Below, one piece after another: positions 1-10,142 of a stretch of 64,000 nt of DNA. The DNA comes from Oegoconia quadripuncta (Eukaryota > Arthropoda > Insecta > Lepidoptera > Autostichidae), in the NCBI GenBank assembly GCA_949316235.1, contig OX438757.1, positions 17,299,505 to 17,363,504 on the forward strand. The letters are read 5' to 3'. The notes beneath the pieces were generated by a model that saw nothing but the letters and a program-made list of their open reading frames with translations, did not search any database and was not told the origin of the DNA. The position numbers were made by a program, and so were the translations under genes. Numbering within the stretch: position 1 is the stretch's first letter; each line of letters begins with the position of its first letter.

Positions 1-330
1 TTGGAATTACATAATCTTATTCCACCGTCACCCTTCCATCTTCGTACCACTAGGCGTGGGGAGGGATTCCACCCGTATATGTATAGTTAATATACCGAAC
101 ATTCGCACTAAGAAGTTCGATTCTTCATCATCCGAACAGCCAAGGCATGGAGCTCCCTTCCGGCGTCAGTCTTTCCGGTCTTTCCTGAATCCTACAACCT
201 TGGGATCTTCAAGAGCAGAGTGAATAGGCATTTACTGGGATCGCGTGCTTCATCTTCGGCCACATCGTCACTTTCCATCAGGTGAGATTGTGGTCAAACG
301 AGAATCCAGTCAATCATAAAAAAAAACATA
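1..330 (+). pseudogene. LINE 3' end (CR1/Jockey-type C-terminus plus tail)
   Basis: Broken frames read as the C-terminus of a non-LTR retrotransposon ORF2. ELHNLIPPSPFHLRTTRRG lies near the left edge, then AKAWSSLPASVFP and FKSRVNRHLLG around 140-240, the usual ending of insect CR1/Jockey-like ORF2 proteins. Stops near 85 and frame changes show it is dead. It continues into a tail (CTTCGGCCACATCGTCAC, then GTGGTCAAACG and an A-run at about 320) that recurs at 8112, 23085 and 39205. The 5' part lies outside the window. The LINE call is firm; the clade is inferred from memory. Confidence 0.7.
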
Positions 331-419
331 CAATCAAATACAATGTACCTACTACTGAAATAAATACTTCCGAAATAAAAATAACATCCAGGGTAGGAAG
401 TAAATACTAAATTTAAGTC

Positions 420-612
420 CTATTATCCCATACCGCAACCGCAAGGGATAAATGTTTGTGTGATGAATACGGACATTTATTACCGAGTCATGTATGTTTA
501 TGTCAATATTTATGTATGTCTATCCGTTATCTAGTATCCATAGTTACAAGCTTTGCTTAGTTTGGGACTAGATAGATGAATGGTGCGTAAGTGTTCGAAA
601 ATATATTATTAT
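420..612 (+). repeat. SINE-B family copy, head truncated
   Basis: Contains the block GATGAATACGGACATTTATT and the 3' block ATCTAGTATCCATAG...GGGACTAGAT, shared with copies at 17155, 28005 and others. Only a remnant of the tRNA-like head is left (CCGCAACCGCAAGGG). It ends in an AT-rich simple repeat. Confidence 0.6.
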
Positions 613-690
613 TATTATATCCCATCCCATCCCATCCGATCCCATCCCATATCCCATATGGGATGTCATATCCCATCTCTTATAATATTA
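613..690 (+). repeat. (ATCCC)n microsatellite
   Basis: Repeated CCCAT/ATCCC pentamers with a central ATCCCATATGGGAT palindrome. It sits directly on the 3' end of the preceding SINE, the usual place for tail-derived microsatellite growth. The short frame across it is low complexity and not a gene. Confidence 0.75.
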
Positions 691-954
691 TATCATTATT
701 ATCACGGGAGATAAATGGGAAAGTTTGTGTGTCTGTATTTATGTATGTTCGTTACCTCTTCACGCCTAAACGGTTGGACAGGGTTGGTTGAAAGGAAGGA
801 AGGAAAGGAATTACACAGATTACATTTCACCCGGTATAGGCCCCCGGAAAAGTGACTGGTTCCTATAGGGTAGATATTATTAGTGGGATTGCTTTTGAGT
901 GATAGAGTGACGAATTTTACGCGGATAAAGTCGCGGGGTAACAGCTAGTATTTC

Positions 955-1017
955 ATAAAAACCATAAAAACACGACAGCGTATTTTGTATTTGCGGGTGC
1001 TATGTTGGATTTTTTAC
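955..1017 (+). repeat. Fragment of an interspersed repeat (TGCTATGTTGGATTTTTTACC family)
   Basis: The segment CGACAGCG...GGTGCTATGTTGGATTTTTTACCAT has relatives at 14262-14415, 26760-26965 and 42000-42160. Their far ends carry a CGAAAAACATTACC-like block. Class unknown; the copies are short and diverged. Confidence 0.4.
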
Positions 1018-1285
1018 CATAAAGTATACAGGGTGAATTTTAATTCGTGTAATTCCCATTAACCGGTGACACCACTTATGATTACGAACAACTTTCCTCA
1101 AGGAACTATAGTCGAATTCGATCAAATAATTTCGATTACCGATACATTCTGAAGCCATCTTTCGTATGGAAATCCAACAAGTTTCACCTGGTGATTCCAC
1201 TCCTGATTACGAATAACGTTCCACTAAGAACCATAGCGGAATTCAGCTGAAAATTGTTCGACTTCCGACGACTTAAAGGTGGTTA
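1018..1285. mobile_element. Family F fold-back MITE copy
   Basis: Starts TACAGGGTGAATTTTAATTC then GTGTAATTCCCATTAACCGG. The interior carries the inverted blocks ATTACGAACAACTTTCC and GATTACGAATAACGTTCC in near-repeated form. The same order occurs at 36055, 50896 and 61250. The right terminal repeat is lost here. Confidence 0.6.
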
Positions 1286-1294
1286 CTGAATGTT

Positions 1295-1450
1295 TTATGT
1301 ACTTTATTTATTTATCATTTATTGCACACAAGAAAAAAATATACAGATAGGCATAATAGAGACGACACAACAGGTTCTGCTTATTTGTACAATGAAATTC
1401 CTTCCAGCAGACCTACAAAAGAGAGACCTACCTTTATATGGGTTATCGAA
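1295..1450 (-). repeat. LINE 3'-UTR-like fragment
   Basis: Shares the pattern TTTATTGCACACAAG ... TTCCAGCAGACCT with 15340-15430 and 54065-54200, normally the antisense of a LINE 3' UTR. No coding capacity. 1450-1870 is otherwise featureless AT-rich DNA. Confidence 0.4.
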
Positions 1451-1872
1451 ATTTTTTTCATCGAAGTGGAGTCACCAGTTATTATTTTATTATTTATTTA
1501 TTTATTAACAAAATTTTTTACACACATAATATGAAGTCTCTGCTTCCCGAACTAGGTAGACACCTGTATCTCAGGAATTAGTATCTTCTCCGATTTCTGT
1601 CCTTAAATATATCAATAAACAGTACACACTGAACATTTCATACCATTAAACAGGAACTGTGTACATTAATTAAATTTCACCCTGTATTACACACTCGGAG
1701 GATCGAGAGGAAACTAACGGCACCTTGCACTTCAAAATCGTTCAAAATGTTTAGACTGCAGGCAACATAGATCAATATATTACCCATACATATACTTAGG
1801 TACATACACACATATACTCTCAAACCCTGTGTAACCCTGTTTATTGAACGGGTTCCATACTCGATTCCAATT

Positions 1873-1995
1873 GTTAGATAGATAGATAGATTGATAGATA
1901 GATAGATAAAGCGTTTATTTGCATATTACAGAAATACATACAAAAATATTCGACGCAACAATAATTCTGCTTGGTGTTATTCTTACAAAATGTTG
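1873..1995. repeat. GATA-microsatellite-headed repeat, copy 1
   Basis: A TAGATAGATAGA tract followed by AATATTCGACGCAACAAT and CTTGGTGTTATTCTTAC. This block is repeated almost identically at 25646-25757. It is probably the 3' end of a retroposon read antisense. Class unknown. Confidence 0.55.
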
Positions 1996-2049
1996 CCTTA
2001 TTTCACAGTAATAAAAATGAAAAAGTTAAAGTATTTCTTATTTATTTCC

Positions 2050-2425
2050 AACCAGCTTTCCGCCCGCGGCTTCGCCTGCATGTATAACTTATCGCGGACA
2101 TGTTTAATTTGTTTACTCCTCGGAAACTACTCACTAAAAAAATACAACCCAGGATTTATTTTGGAATTTTATCCATGTCCGTTTCGCCGTGATTGAGCTA
2201 CAAACAAACTTCCAAACTTTCGCATCAATAATATTAGTTAGAAGTTAGATAGTTTGTTTATCCCGTGGAAACTACTCACTTTATCGGGATAAAAAATTCT
2301 CTGATCTGTTTTAATCCAGGGTATGTTCTAGCTAGGTATATACCAAATTTTATCCAAATCCGTTCGTCCGTTTCGTTGTAATTGAACAAGAAATAAACAT
2401 CCGAACTTTCGCATCTATTATATTA
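2050..2425 (+). mobile_element. Family H interspersed repeat, two partial copies in tandem
   Basis: The first part begins CAGCTTTCCGCCCGCGG and ends ACTTTCGCATCAATAATATTAGTTAG. A second part (about 2250-2425) ends AACTTTCGCATCTATTATATT. Full relatives lie at 12858, 47150, 47430 and 52518. In the opposite orientation the family ends with a GC-rich hairpin a few bases before CTAGT, which is Helitron-like. That class assignment is inference. Confidence 0.5.
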
Positions 2426-3048
2426 GGTCGTTATCTATGAAATTGGCGTTTTGTATGAAGAATTTCTCCATACAAACATTTCTGATTTTTTTTTGGGAAC
2501 GGCAAAGTTAATTAATTAATATTTTTTTTTTTTATATGAGAGGGCGGCAAACGAGCATGCGGGTCACCTGATGGAAAGCAATCACCGCCGCCCATGGGCA
2601 CCCGCAACACCAATAGGATCACAGATGCGTAGCCGGCCTTTGAGGAAGGTGTCCACCCCAGAATAAGTAGGGCAGCCTGAGCGATGAGGGATTCTCCAGC
2701 AGTGCTGGTACCATCCTGGGGTACTAACTCTTTAAATACCGCTACCATTCTGGAGAGAGACTGGAAGGTGGGCCTCCGGCGCCCTCGCTCACCGGACGAA
2801 GCGCTAATTTTTAAAAGTATCGCTAAAAATCGCTTTATGAAAGTTTCAGCGAATCTAAGAAATAATTTGGGAAGCACATGAAAAGAGCTGTGTTCAAGTT
2901 TTTTTGATTATGTGATTTAGCCCAGACCTTAAAAATATTTCATGTGAAACCTTGAAAATATATTCCAAATAAAAAACAAATTTAGAAATAGCTATAGAAT
3001 CGTAGGCGTTGGTACGAATTTCATAGGTAAAGATCCAATATTAGTTGC
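2425..3048 (+). mobile_element. Mariner-type MITE, split by an insertion
   Basis: The left piece (2425-2516) starts AGGTCGTTATCTATGAAATT. The right piece (2806-3048) ends AATTTCATAGGTAAAGATCC. The inverted ends match those of five other copies here (4903, 14578, 22645, 27540, 53020) and resemble the cecropia-subfamily mariner terminus AGGTCCTTACATATGAAATT from memory. There is no transposase frame. The gap is occupied by another retroposon (2517-2805), so the MITE is older. Confidence 0.7.
2517..2805 (-). mobile_element. Retroposon 3' end inserted into the mariner MITE
   Basis: Reverse complement ends CGTTTGCCGCCCTCTCATAT plus a poly(A) run (seen as T-run 2522-2533). It contains AAGGCCGG..ACGCATCTGTGA and GGGCGGCGGTGATTGCTTTC, blocks shared with 16478-16575 and 24470-24618. 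It is GC-rich relative to its surroundings. The 121-codon minus frame over it is not a recognised protein. LINE 3' end or SINE cannot be separated from sequence alone. Confidence 0.65.
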
Positions 3049-3285
3049 AGTTAGATAACTCCATCGTAACATACCTACTTATTGTCTACGAAAAATGCCC
3101 AGCTCGATCACTCAATGGTATCCATTAGCCGTGCTCCGACGCCGCCGACGCCTTGACCCGCGTTCGTCGCCGTGTGTGGGGGTGACCTTAGCCTGTATAC
3201 TGTATGTCCTGTTTATGTGTATGCGCCTATAACCTAGCAACATGTACGTATTACGTACATTTAAAGGACTTTGCGTTTACTTTTT
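3049..3285. other. Unassigned spacer with a GC-rich patch
   Basis: Nothing recognisable except a GC-rich patch at 3125-3185 (CCGACGCCGCCGACGCC) with no long frame. Confidence 0.4.
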
Positions 3286-3612
3286 TTGAAAGCTAATGAA
3301 AACATAGGGTTTACGAATCGCAAGTCGCGGGTTCGATTCTCAGCGGGTTACATATTTAAGTACTCGGTTTGGTTGGTGGTAGGGCATTTTAAAATGTCGG
3401 TCTGGCTAGCTACCACCATCATGTCTGAATCTGCTGCCAAGCAGCAATGCTAATAGCATTGTTGTGTTCCGGTTGTCAGAGAGATGAGATAGTCAGTCCC
3501 GCAAATGTGTTGGGGTTTCCGGGTCAGTACGATTCCACCTTCGACCCCATCTTCACTTAACATCAGGTGTGATTGGGGTCATGTACGGAACCGTCGTGCA
3601 TAAAAAAAAACA
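3286..3612 (+). mobile_element. SINE-A copy
   Basis: Degraded tRNA-like head with the B-box-like GGGTTCGATTC (about 3329), body block CTAGCTACCACCATC and poly(A) end after GTGCATAAAA. The same order recurs about a dozen times in the window. 3613-3895 beyond it holds nothing I recognise. Confidence 0.8.
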
Positions 3613-3895
3613 ACTCAATAATCGCGCCCCTGATAACACTCATGTAAATGATAGTCGTTATAACTTTTACAACAATGAATAAAACAGTTTAAACAGTGTG
3701 GAATGCACGCCGCTTTTACATTCCAAACTTTATTGATAGTGATATATGGGTTTACACATTCAACCGTCAGGCAGGAGTCAAAAGAATGCGTCAATGTCAG
3801 CCTTAAAAGATACGAGCCACGAAGGGATTAAAGGGTCGAAAAAAAATCAAGAATTTAAATATCCATGGCTTTTTGTTACTTAGTTTTTTTAGAAC

Positions 3896-4262
3896 TGGCC
3901 ACTTATGTCGGTTTCTGTAACCTGTATTATTATTTTTACTTTATAATGTGATTGCGAAGTATTTATTGTTTATTCAATATTTTATAATATTTTACTTATG
4001 TATGTTCGGTATGTATTATATAAATTGTAACATAAATAATTTTGTCCCAACATGACGGTGCTGCGCGCGGTTGCGTTGTCTGGCTCAAGGAGTCCACGGA
4101 AGACCAACGTCGTGGTATCTAACTGGTACCTCGGCATATGCTGAGTGGATGCCTTTTCGGTGCCACATATATATATTTTGCTGGTATTTAAAATTATTGT
4201 TTAGTTTACGATATGTAATACTGAATAAATACTTTTACTTTATTTCTTTCTTATATTCATGG
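3896..4262 (+). mobile_element. 5'-truncated LINE, 3' UTR only
   Basis: Matches, nearly base for base, the 3' UTR of the LINE at 43084-44333, including GACGGTGCTGCGC, TCAAGGAGTCCACGGAAGAC and CATATGCTGAGTGGATGCC. It ends in an (A/T)-rich TTTCTTTCTT tail. No coding sequence remains. Confidence 0.75.
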
Positions 4263-4654
4263 CAATGAAAAGAACAATTTAAATTCAAATCAGGAATTCT
4301 TTTATAGTTGAAAGAGATAGGTCATTTTAAAAATTGGCGCCAATTTGTGTCATAATCGGTGTGCTCCCAGTGCTTGCTTTCCCGGGCTGTGTCGGTGACC
4401 AACAGCGTCTCCTGATGAAGGGTCCGAAGACAAACAACCAACGGCAGCGCTGCAGAGGTGGAATTCTTTCCTGCACGCCTGCGGGGATAAAGGACTCTCC
4501 ACTGGATATATGGGTATCCATGCGGATTGCCCACGTAAGAAACCCTTTTTTATCCTTGAACAACTCACATTTGACCATTATCAACCTTTATGCCCCTTTG
4601 GGCTGATGCAATTACCCAGGTACGTAGAGATTCCAAAGAGATATTTTATTAGTA
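4263..4654. other. Unidentified GC-richer segment
   Basis: 4335-4545 is clearly richer in GC than its surroundings and open in several frames of both strands (up to 90 codons). None gives a protein I recognise, and three overlapping open frames argue against any one being real. It is probably a fragment of a retroelement coding region. Confidence 0.3.
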
Positions 4655-4902
4655 ATTGAGAATAGAAGAGGGAAAATGCTGGGACACCTTATACGACACG
4701 ATGATTTCATCAAAACTATAATAGAAGGAAGAATAGAGGGGAAAAGAAAAAGAGGAAGACCGAGAATAAGCTACATGCAGCAAATAAAAGAGAAGTTGAA
4801 CGTCGTGTCGTATCAGGAGGTCAAGAGGAAGGCGGAGAGCAGAGAGATATGGAAAAATCTCCACCGACAAGAGCATGGCTCTTAAATCAGATGATGATGA
4901 CC
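4655..4902 (+). pseudogene. RTE-like LINE ORF C-terminus
   Basis: The frame from 4655 contains MLGHLIRHDDF, then GKRKRGRPR, then VVSYQEVK and LHRQEHGS before TAA at 4883. This string of motifs is the standard C-terminus of insect RTE-type endonuclease/reverse-transcriptase ORFs. About 77 codons survive, so the element is heavily 5' truncated. A short (ATG)n-like 3' end (GATGATGATGA) follows, typical of RTE elements. A mariner MITE abuts it directly. A related C-terminus is at 51166-51330. Confidence 0.75.
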
Positions 4903-5309
4903 TATGAAATTGGCGTTTTGTATGAACAATTTCAATAAGACTCTTTTCTCCTTACAAAGATTTTTGAATTTTTTTTGGGAACGGCAAATCCAAATTTAGC
5001 TAAACTTTGTGTGTATTATCGGATAACATTAAGTTAAATATAGGCAGTTTTAATTTTTAAAAGTATAACCGCTTTATAAAAGTTTCTGCGAACCTATGGG
5101 CAGCTCATGAAAAGAGCTGTGTTCTAGTTTTTTTTATTATGTGATTTAGCTCAGACATTAAAAAAATATTTCATGTGAAACCTTGAAAATATATTCTATT
5201 ATCCAAATAAAAAACACATTTGGAAATAGCTATAGAATCGTAGGAGTTGGTACATTTAGATTAACAAAGAAAAAAATCTCCAATTTCATAGGTAAAGACC
5301 CAATATTTA
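4903..5309 (+). mobile_element. Mariner-type MITE
   Basis: Begins ACCTATGAAATTGGCGTTTT and ends CCAATTTCATAGGTAAAGAC, inverted termini. The interior is collinear with the other five copies (TATTATCGGATAACATTAAG, TTTCATGTGAAACCTTGAAA). No transposase frame. Confidence 0.75.
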
Positions 5310-5311
5310 CA

Positions 5312-5975
5312 GCGTTTCTTGAAATTCGACGTATTCTTCGAAATGCAACAATTTAAAGTCTCCATATGTATGGCCAAAATTCAATGTTTTCGATATAATA
5401 AGAATTTAAAGATTTTGTATTTTTCATTTAACTTTTCTCCAAAAGAATTTCTCTTCATAACACGTACTAAGTAAAAGATCTTTTTTAACAGTGTGCTACT
5501 CTTTATTCTTTCAACATTAAGACCTTTTTAGAAAGCTAAGAAAACAAGGATGTTGTTTTAGTAATGCATACACTTGGTGTCATAGTGATTTCTTGAGATA
5601 AAACACATGATTTCAAGAGTATCTAATTCTTTTTTTTTTTTTTAAATAACAGACCTTGTTCAATAACAAGGACTGTTATTTTTTGAAAAAAAAAAAGAAT
5701 TAGAAAACAAATATATCAATATATATTTTGAATTATTTAGTATGTTCGAACATTAAGTTTTGTGTAATATTCTCTGCCAAAGAATTGGCTATGAATTTAA
5801 GGTCACTTCGATGCCATTAAATCAGCCGTATTTTTATTTAAGAAAAACGGGGGAAACCATTCCTAAAATCTCGAAAGCTATTTAAATTTTGGCCATACAT
5901 TTGGGGGTTTTAAATTGTTGCCTTTTGGCTGCCCCATAACGTCCTGGATACGTCGAATTTCAAATAACCTTGTAA
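5312..5975. mobile_element. Fold-back element with long terminal inverted repeats and a central palindrome
   Basis: The left arm (about 5315-5393: GAAATTCGACGTAT, GCAACAATTTAAA, TGTATGGCCAAAATT) is matched in inverse by 5870-5967 (AATTTTGGCCATACA, TTTAAATTGTTGC, ATACGTCGAATTTC). The centre (5619-5704) is a separate, almost perfect palindrome with an inner CCTTGTT/AACAAGG stem. No coding capacity. It directly follows the mariner MITE. 5976-6487 beyond it holds nothing I recognise. Confidence 0.65.
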
Positions 5976-6487
5976 TCAGTTGGGTACAATAATATTAGAT
6001 ATTGTTTTGTTGAAGGTAACAAGGAAGGATGCAAGCTTCGATGGATGGAAATTTACGGTTATATGGTACCTACGTCGCTTGATCTTTGGCCGGAGCGGAT
6101 TATGTTACCTCCATCAAGGTAAGCATCCAATATGAAGGCAAGTCTGTTTCTGATTGCATCTTTATGAAGGGTTTTTTTAAGTATATTTAGAGTTTTTTAA
6201 CCCTCGACACAAAAAGTCCACAGAAAAAACCTGTGTTTAATGGTTTCGAAAGAGAGAGTGGGGCAAACTCTAACTTAACTAGGCTGGCCATATATAATAT
6301 TACAATTTAAAAAGTTCTAATTATATTTTTTTTTCTGAATTCAAATTTGGAACGCACTTTTATTTTTCACCGCGACTAAATGACATAAGTGGAACGTTAA
6401 ACAGAAAAATTGCAGTGATTGGTTTGCACAAAGTGAATATAGAAACGTCAGTTGATATAAAATTATTTTATTTGTTCGGTGTGTTCG

Positions 6488-6530
6488 AAAACCCTATGTT
6501 ATTTACATTGAGTCACGGAGACGGTTAGGT
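6488..6530 (-). repeat. SINE-A head remnant
   Basis: Only the first ~40 bp of the SINE-A head, antisense (ACATTGAGTCACGGAGACGG). Very short. Confidence 0.5.
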
Positions 6531-6649
6531 ATTTTATGTTAATAGGTATTCGAAACAGATATGAAATTAATAAAATAGGAAATCTATAGTTATATATATT
6601 ATGCTAAAGCCGACACGGATCCTATGCAGCTTATTTTTTATTTTATTTT

Positions 6650-6750
6650 CTTTATTTACTATCTGGTATCTATAATACAAGCCTAGTTACTTAGTGTGGA
6701 ACTAGATGGCGCTGTGTGTATGTGCAAAAATATTTATTTATTATTTATTT
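6650..6750 (+). repeat. SINE-B 3' part
   Basis: Contains ATCTGGTATCTATAATACAA and TGGAACTAGATGGCGCTGTG, ending in TATTTATT repeats. Head absent. Confidence 0.65.
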
Positions 6751-6887
6751 AGAATAACCAACAAGACAACCAATAAACATAATGCACCTGTGATGTGTGA
6801 TAGATTCTAATTGCTGCCTTAATTAGGCTACCAATATAATATTCAAACCTATAAACCATTACAGTTATTTATGTATTTTCTTTTGTA

Positions 6888-7498
6888 AACTTTTACAACC
6901 TGGTCAAGATAAAAAAAAACAAAAAAAATTGTATCATTTTGGTTGCACTTTGCTAACCATGAGTAATCTTACCCATTATGCGCTTTTTAAATGTGCGCAG
7001 ACTATATCTGAGAATATTATGTCTATGTCAACTGCGAGACATTTTATTGGCTCAATGTAAACAACATTGGGTTTACGATTCGGAGGTTGCGGGTTCGATC
7101 CCCAGCGGCGTACATGTTTAAGTACTCGGTTTGGATGGTGGTGGGGCATTTTAAATGTCCGCTTGGCTAGCTACCACCATCTTATCTAAATCTGCCGCCA
7201 AACAGCAATGTTAATAGCATTGTTATGTTTCGGTTGTCAGAGATAAGATAGCCAGTCCCCCAAATGTGTTGGGGTTTCTTCACTTAACATCAGGTGTGAT
7301 TGAGGTCAAGTAGCAAACCGTTACGCATAAAAAAGTACACCTTTACAACCTGGTCAAGATCAGAAAAAACTAAAAAAAATGGTAACATATTGGTTGCGCT
7401 TTGCTAACCTTGAGTAATCTGACCCATTATGCACTTTTTAAATGTGCGCAGACTATATCTGACAATATTATGTTTATGTCAACTGCAAGACATTTTCA
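6888..7498 (+). repeat. Direct duplication of ~155 bp flanking a SINE
   Basis: 6890-7045 (ACAACCTGGTCAAGAT ... CAACTGCGAGACATTTT) is repeated at 7341-7495 with few changes. The SINE-A copy at 7046-7337 fills the space between. The repeats are far too long for a target-site duplication. Confidence 0.75.
7046..7337 (+). mobile_element. SINE-A copy, nearly full length
   Basis: Begins GGCTCAATGTAAACAACATT (A-box-like), has GGGTTCGATCCCCAG (B-box-like), the CTAGCTACCACCATC body and an A-rich end after GCATAAAA. tRNA-derived, Pol III type by its boxes. Confidence 0.85.
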
Positions 7499-7524
7499 AA
7501 TATTGCTAGGTTCCAAACAAAATA

Positions 7525-7634
7525 CTTTTTTTTTATGATTAACTTGGTATGCGTTTGACCACAATTTGGGGATCGAACCTGTGACCTCCGACTCGTAAAC
7601 CCTATTTTGCTTGCATTGAGCCATGGAGACGTTA
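7525..7634 (-). mobile_element. Chimeric short retroposon: SINE-A head joined to a LINE tail
   Basis: Antisense: a SINE-A head (B-box GGGGATCGAACC, about 7570) is followed immediately by the tail block of the LINE seen at 1-330 (GTTTGACCACAA, T-run). The SINE-A body is absent. 7635-8110 beyond it holds nothing recognisable. Confidence 0.5.
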
Positions 7635-8111
7635 AAAAATGTACACAACAAGTTTTATTTTTATTACTTACTTACATTGTTTGTTGAAATAATATATGCA
7701 TTTTAATTTATAATACAATTTATGGTCATCCTAGTACAATACGTGATAGACATCACATTAACTTTTTATCACCTTGGTACTTCTTTTATTAGGTACGTAC
7801 TAGGTAGGATTGTAGACACAATAAATCACGTGTTTTTCCGGAAATTTATTCTAGTAACCTATTTTCTAGTAATCCCATACAGTTTCATTAAACAACTGCT
7901 ATAGACATATAATAAATATGATGAGTAATGAATGTTGAGCAGATGCTATGTATCACGTGCAAAGGAAGTAGTTGTTTGCACTTTGCAGTTAAAGTGAGAG
8001 TGAGTCACTCAGTCAATGCTGTAAATACGAAGTGACATAGAATTAGTCTAATAGGGCTACGAAATTAAAATATTTTTGGCTTTTTCATATTTTTCACCAT
8101 CTTATTTTTTT

Positions 8112-8205
8112 TTTTTTTTTTTATTAAAAACTGGTTTCGCGTTTGACTACAATCTCACCTGATGGAAAGTGACGATGTAGCCGAAGATGTATCACGCGCA
8201 CCCAG
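8112..8205 (-). mobile_element. LINE 3' tail
   Basis: Antisense poly(A) (T-run at 8105-8123), then GCGTTTGACTACAATCTCAC and the GATGTAGCCGAAGATG block, identical in order to 1-330 and 39190-39297. Confidence 0.7.
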
Positions 8206-8345
8206 TAATAATAATAAATATAAATATCCTTAGACATACACACAGCGCCACCTAGTTCCACAGTAAGCAACTAGAAGCTTGTGTTGTGGATACCAGATGG
8301 TTGATATTCTACATAAATACATTTTTTTTTTGTAAATAAATACTT
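8206..8345 (-). mobile_element. SINE-B 3' part
   Basis: Antisense AGCGCCACCTAGTTCCACAG and TTGTGGATACCAGATGG, abutting the LINE tail. The head is lost. 8346-8554 shows nothing recognisable. Confidence 0.65.
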
Positions 8346-8554
8346 TTTTTTGTAAGTAAATGCCTAGTATTAGGGCTTTGTACCAACAAAAGGAAAAAAG
8401 AAACCGTTTTACGTATAATATGTGTAGTTTATGTACTGCTATATGTATGTATTTTATGGAATAATTACTTATTATTTGCCTACCTACTGTATATTATTTA
8501 ATTTACTTAGTAACTCAAACAATTTCAACTTTTTATTTTCATGTTTTTTCTATT

Positions 8555-8965
8555 TCGTTTTATTCACTCCTCTCGGAGAAGGCAAAGGGATATTATAGCC
8601 CAAATAGCCATGTCTTATTTCTCTTATTTCTTCAGTTTATAAGTCAGTCTCAGTCAAACAAGTAATTCATCGTATACTTGGCGTAGGTATACAGTCTAGT
8701 CACGGTCAAGTCATTCTGAAGAATGAAGAAGTAAAGTAAAGCTGTACTGAAGTAAAGCGGCAGAATGCTTTACAAAAGATTTTGGCGACTTTTTGTGGAA
8801 ACCCGAAAGCTTCGTTACGCACTTTAATTTACACTTGTACACCATCACTAACTTATGCTGGATAATATTCTGCCATTATTAAGCTTCAAAACTCAGAAAG
8901 CACCAATTAGGTATAAGAATTATAAACAAAAATGCTACTTCACTCGCCGAGATGCCGCCGCAAAA
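8555..8965 (-). mobile_element. Family R retroposon copy
   Basis: Antisense copy running from CTCCTCTCGGAGAAGGC through TCTTATTTCTTCAGTTTATA and CTTTAATTTACACTTG to a CCGAGATGCCGCC end. Collinear with 16576, 37590, 41230 and 48476. No protein frame. Class unknown. Confidence 0.65.
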
Positions 8966-9004
8966 TATTGGTAGGCAAAGCTATATGAGCTCATACAGCA
9001 TAGT

Positions 9005-9216
9005 GTAGTAATTCTTCAGTAAAGTGACAGAATGATTTACGCCAAAAATTCTTCGTTACGCACTTTAATTTACACTTCCCTTCGCTTGTACACCATCACT
9101 GACTTTTGCCGTACAATATTCTGCCGTTATTAAACATCAAAACTTAGAATGCACAAATTTCAAGAAATAAAAACAAAAATGCAATATCACTTGCTGAGTT
9201 CCCGCCAAAAAGAGAT
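9005..9216 (-). mobile_element. Second, partial family R copy
   Basis: Repeats the half of the preceding copy from ATTCTTCAGTAAAGTGACAG to TTCCCGCCAAAAAG, about 40 bp after it. The two copies differ at many positions, so this is not a recent tandem duplication. Confidence 0.65.
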
Positions 9217-10140
9217 AACTATATTAATTCTATGCTAGAGACTAATAATGAGTGCTGTTTTTTTTCGACTGACACTTGTTTTCAATACAACGTCATCTGT
9301 TATTATCAGGGAAACGTATGTTTAGCAATAGACTGAAATTCTATAAAATAATAGGTATAGAGCTAAATGTAAATTTTTAGAGCTGTTAATGTTAAGACAG
9401 ACTTTATTTGGCAATACTGGTACCTAAGCCAGATTCTTCGTCTAAGATCGAAGCCCTTTTCCTTTAATTTGCATAAAAAAAAGACGAAATCGCCAACGCA
9501 GTAGAAGCTACAATATGATAAATTGCACATTCACCTTGACTGACGCGACCTTCCGTCGACAGTAAACAGAGTTTATTGTGCAATAAACCAGTACATATTA
9601 TGCTAATTAGGTATTAATTATAATCGTTTAGCTGTGGGAATCGATGTGCTAAAACAATTCGATTATTATAGGTAATGCGAGTCTACAGGCATCGATACGA
9701 AACGTGAGTGGTAACCTTGACCACAGATCACATTAGAACGCTGTGCCTTGACCATGCCATAGTAGAGACAGAGGGCCGATCACGCTAAGTTTGAACGATA
9801 TTACCAAAGCTAAACCATAACCAAAAACGTTACGTTAAGCATTTCGTACCGCGCTAATCATTTCAAACGGAAATTAACCTAGTTTTTTTTAATACTCGTT
9901 GGTTAGCTCCAAAGATTTTGGGTTTGGTTTTACTTTGGTAACGTCAACGATACAATCCTTCACAAAAAATAGCGCGATACCATTTTCCATCAGCTAAACT
10001 AAAGCTAAACCAAAACCAAAAACGTTCCGCTCGAACGGTAAAACCTTTGTAAAAATTAGCATGGCAATATGTTTACAAAAACTTAATGTATGTAAGAAAA
10101 AATCTATAATCGTTTAAGAAAAATAGTGATATACATAATG
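9217..10140. other. No gene seen
   Basis: AT-rich DNA without recognisable coding sequence. The phrase AAGCTAAACCAWAACCAAAAACGTT occurs at about 9807 and 9998, with a loosely inverted relative near 9915. This may be a worn MITE, but the ends are not clear. Confidence 0.4.
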
Positions 10141-10142
10141 TT

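Noticed and set aside
2512..2877. 121-codon minus-strand ORF
   Set aside because: It crosses the border between a retroposon tail and the mariner MITE, so it is made of two unrelated insertions.
4322..4606. Four overlapping ORFs of 70-90 codons on both strands
   Set aside because: Several frames are open at once because of base composition; none gives a recognised protein.
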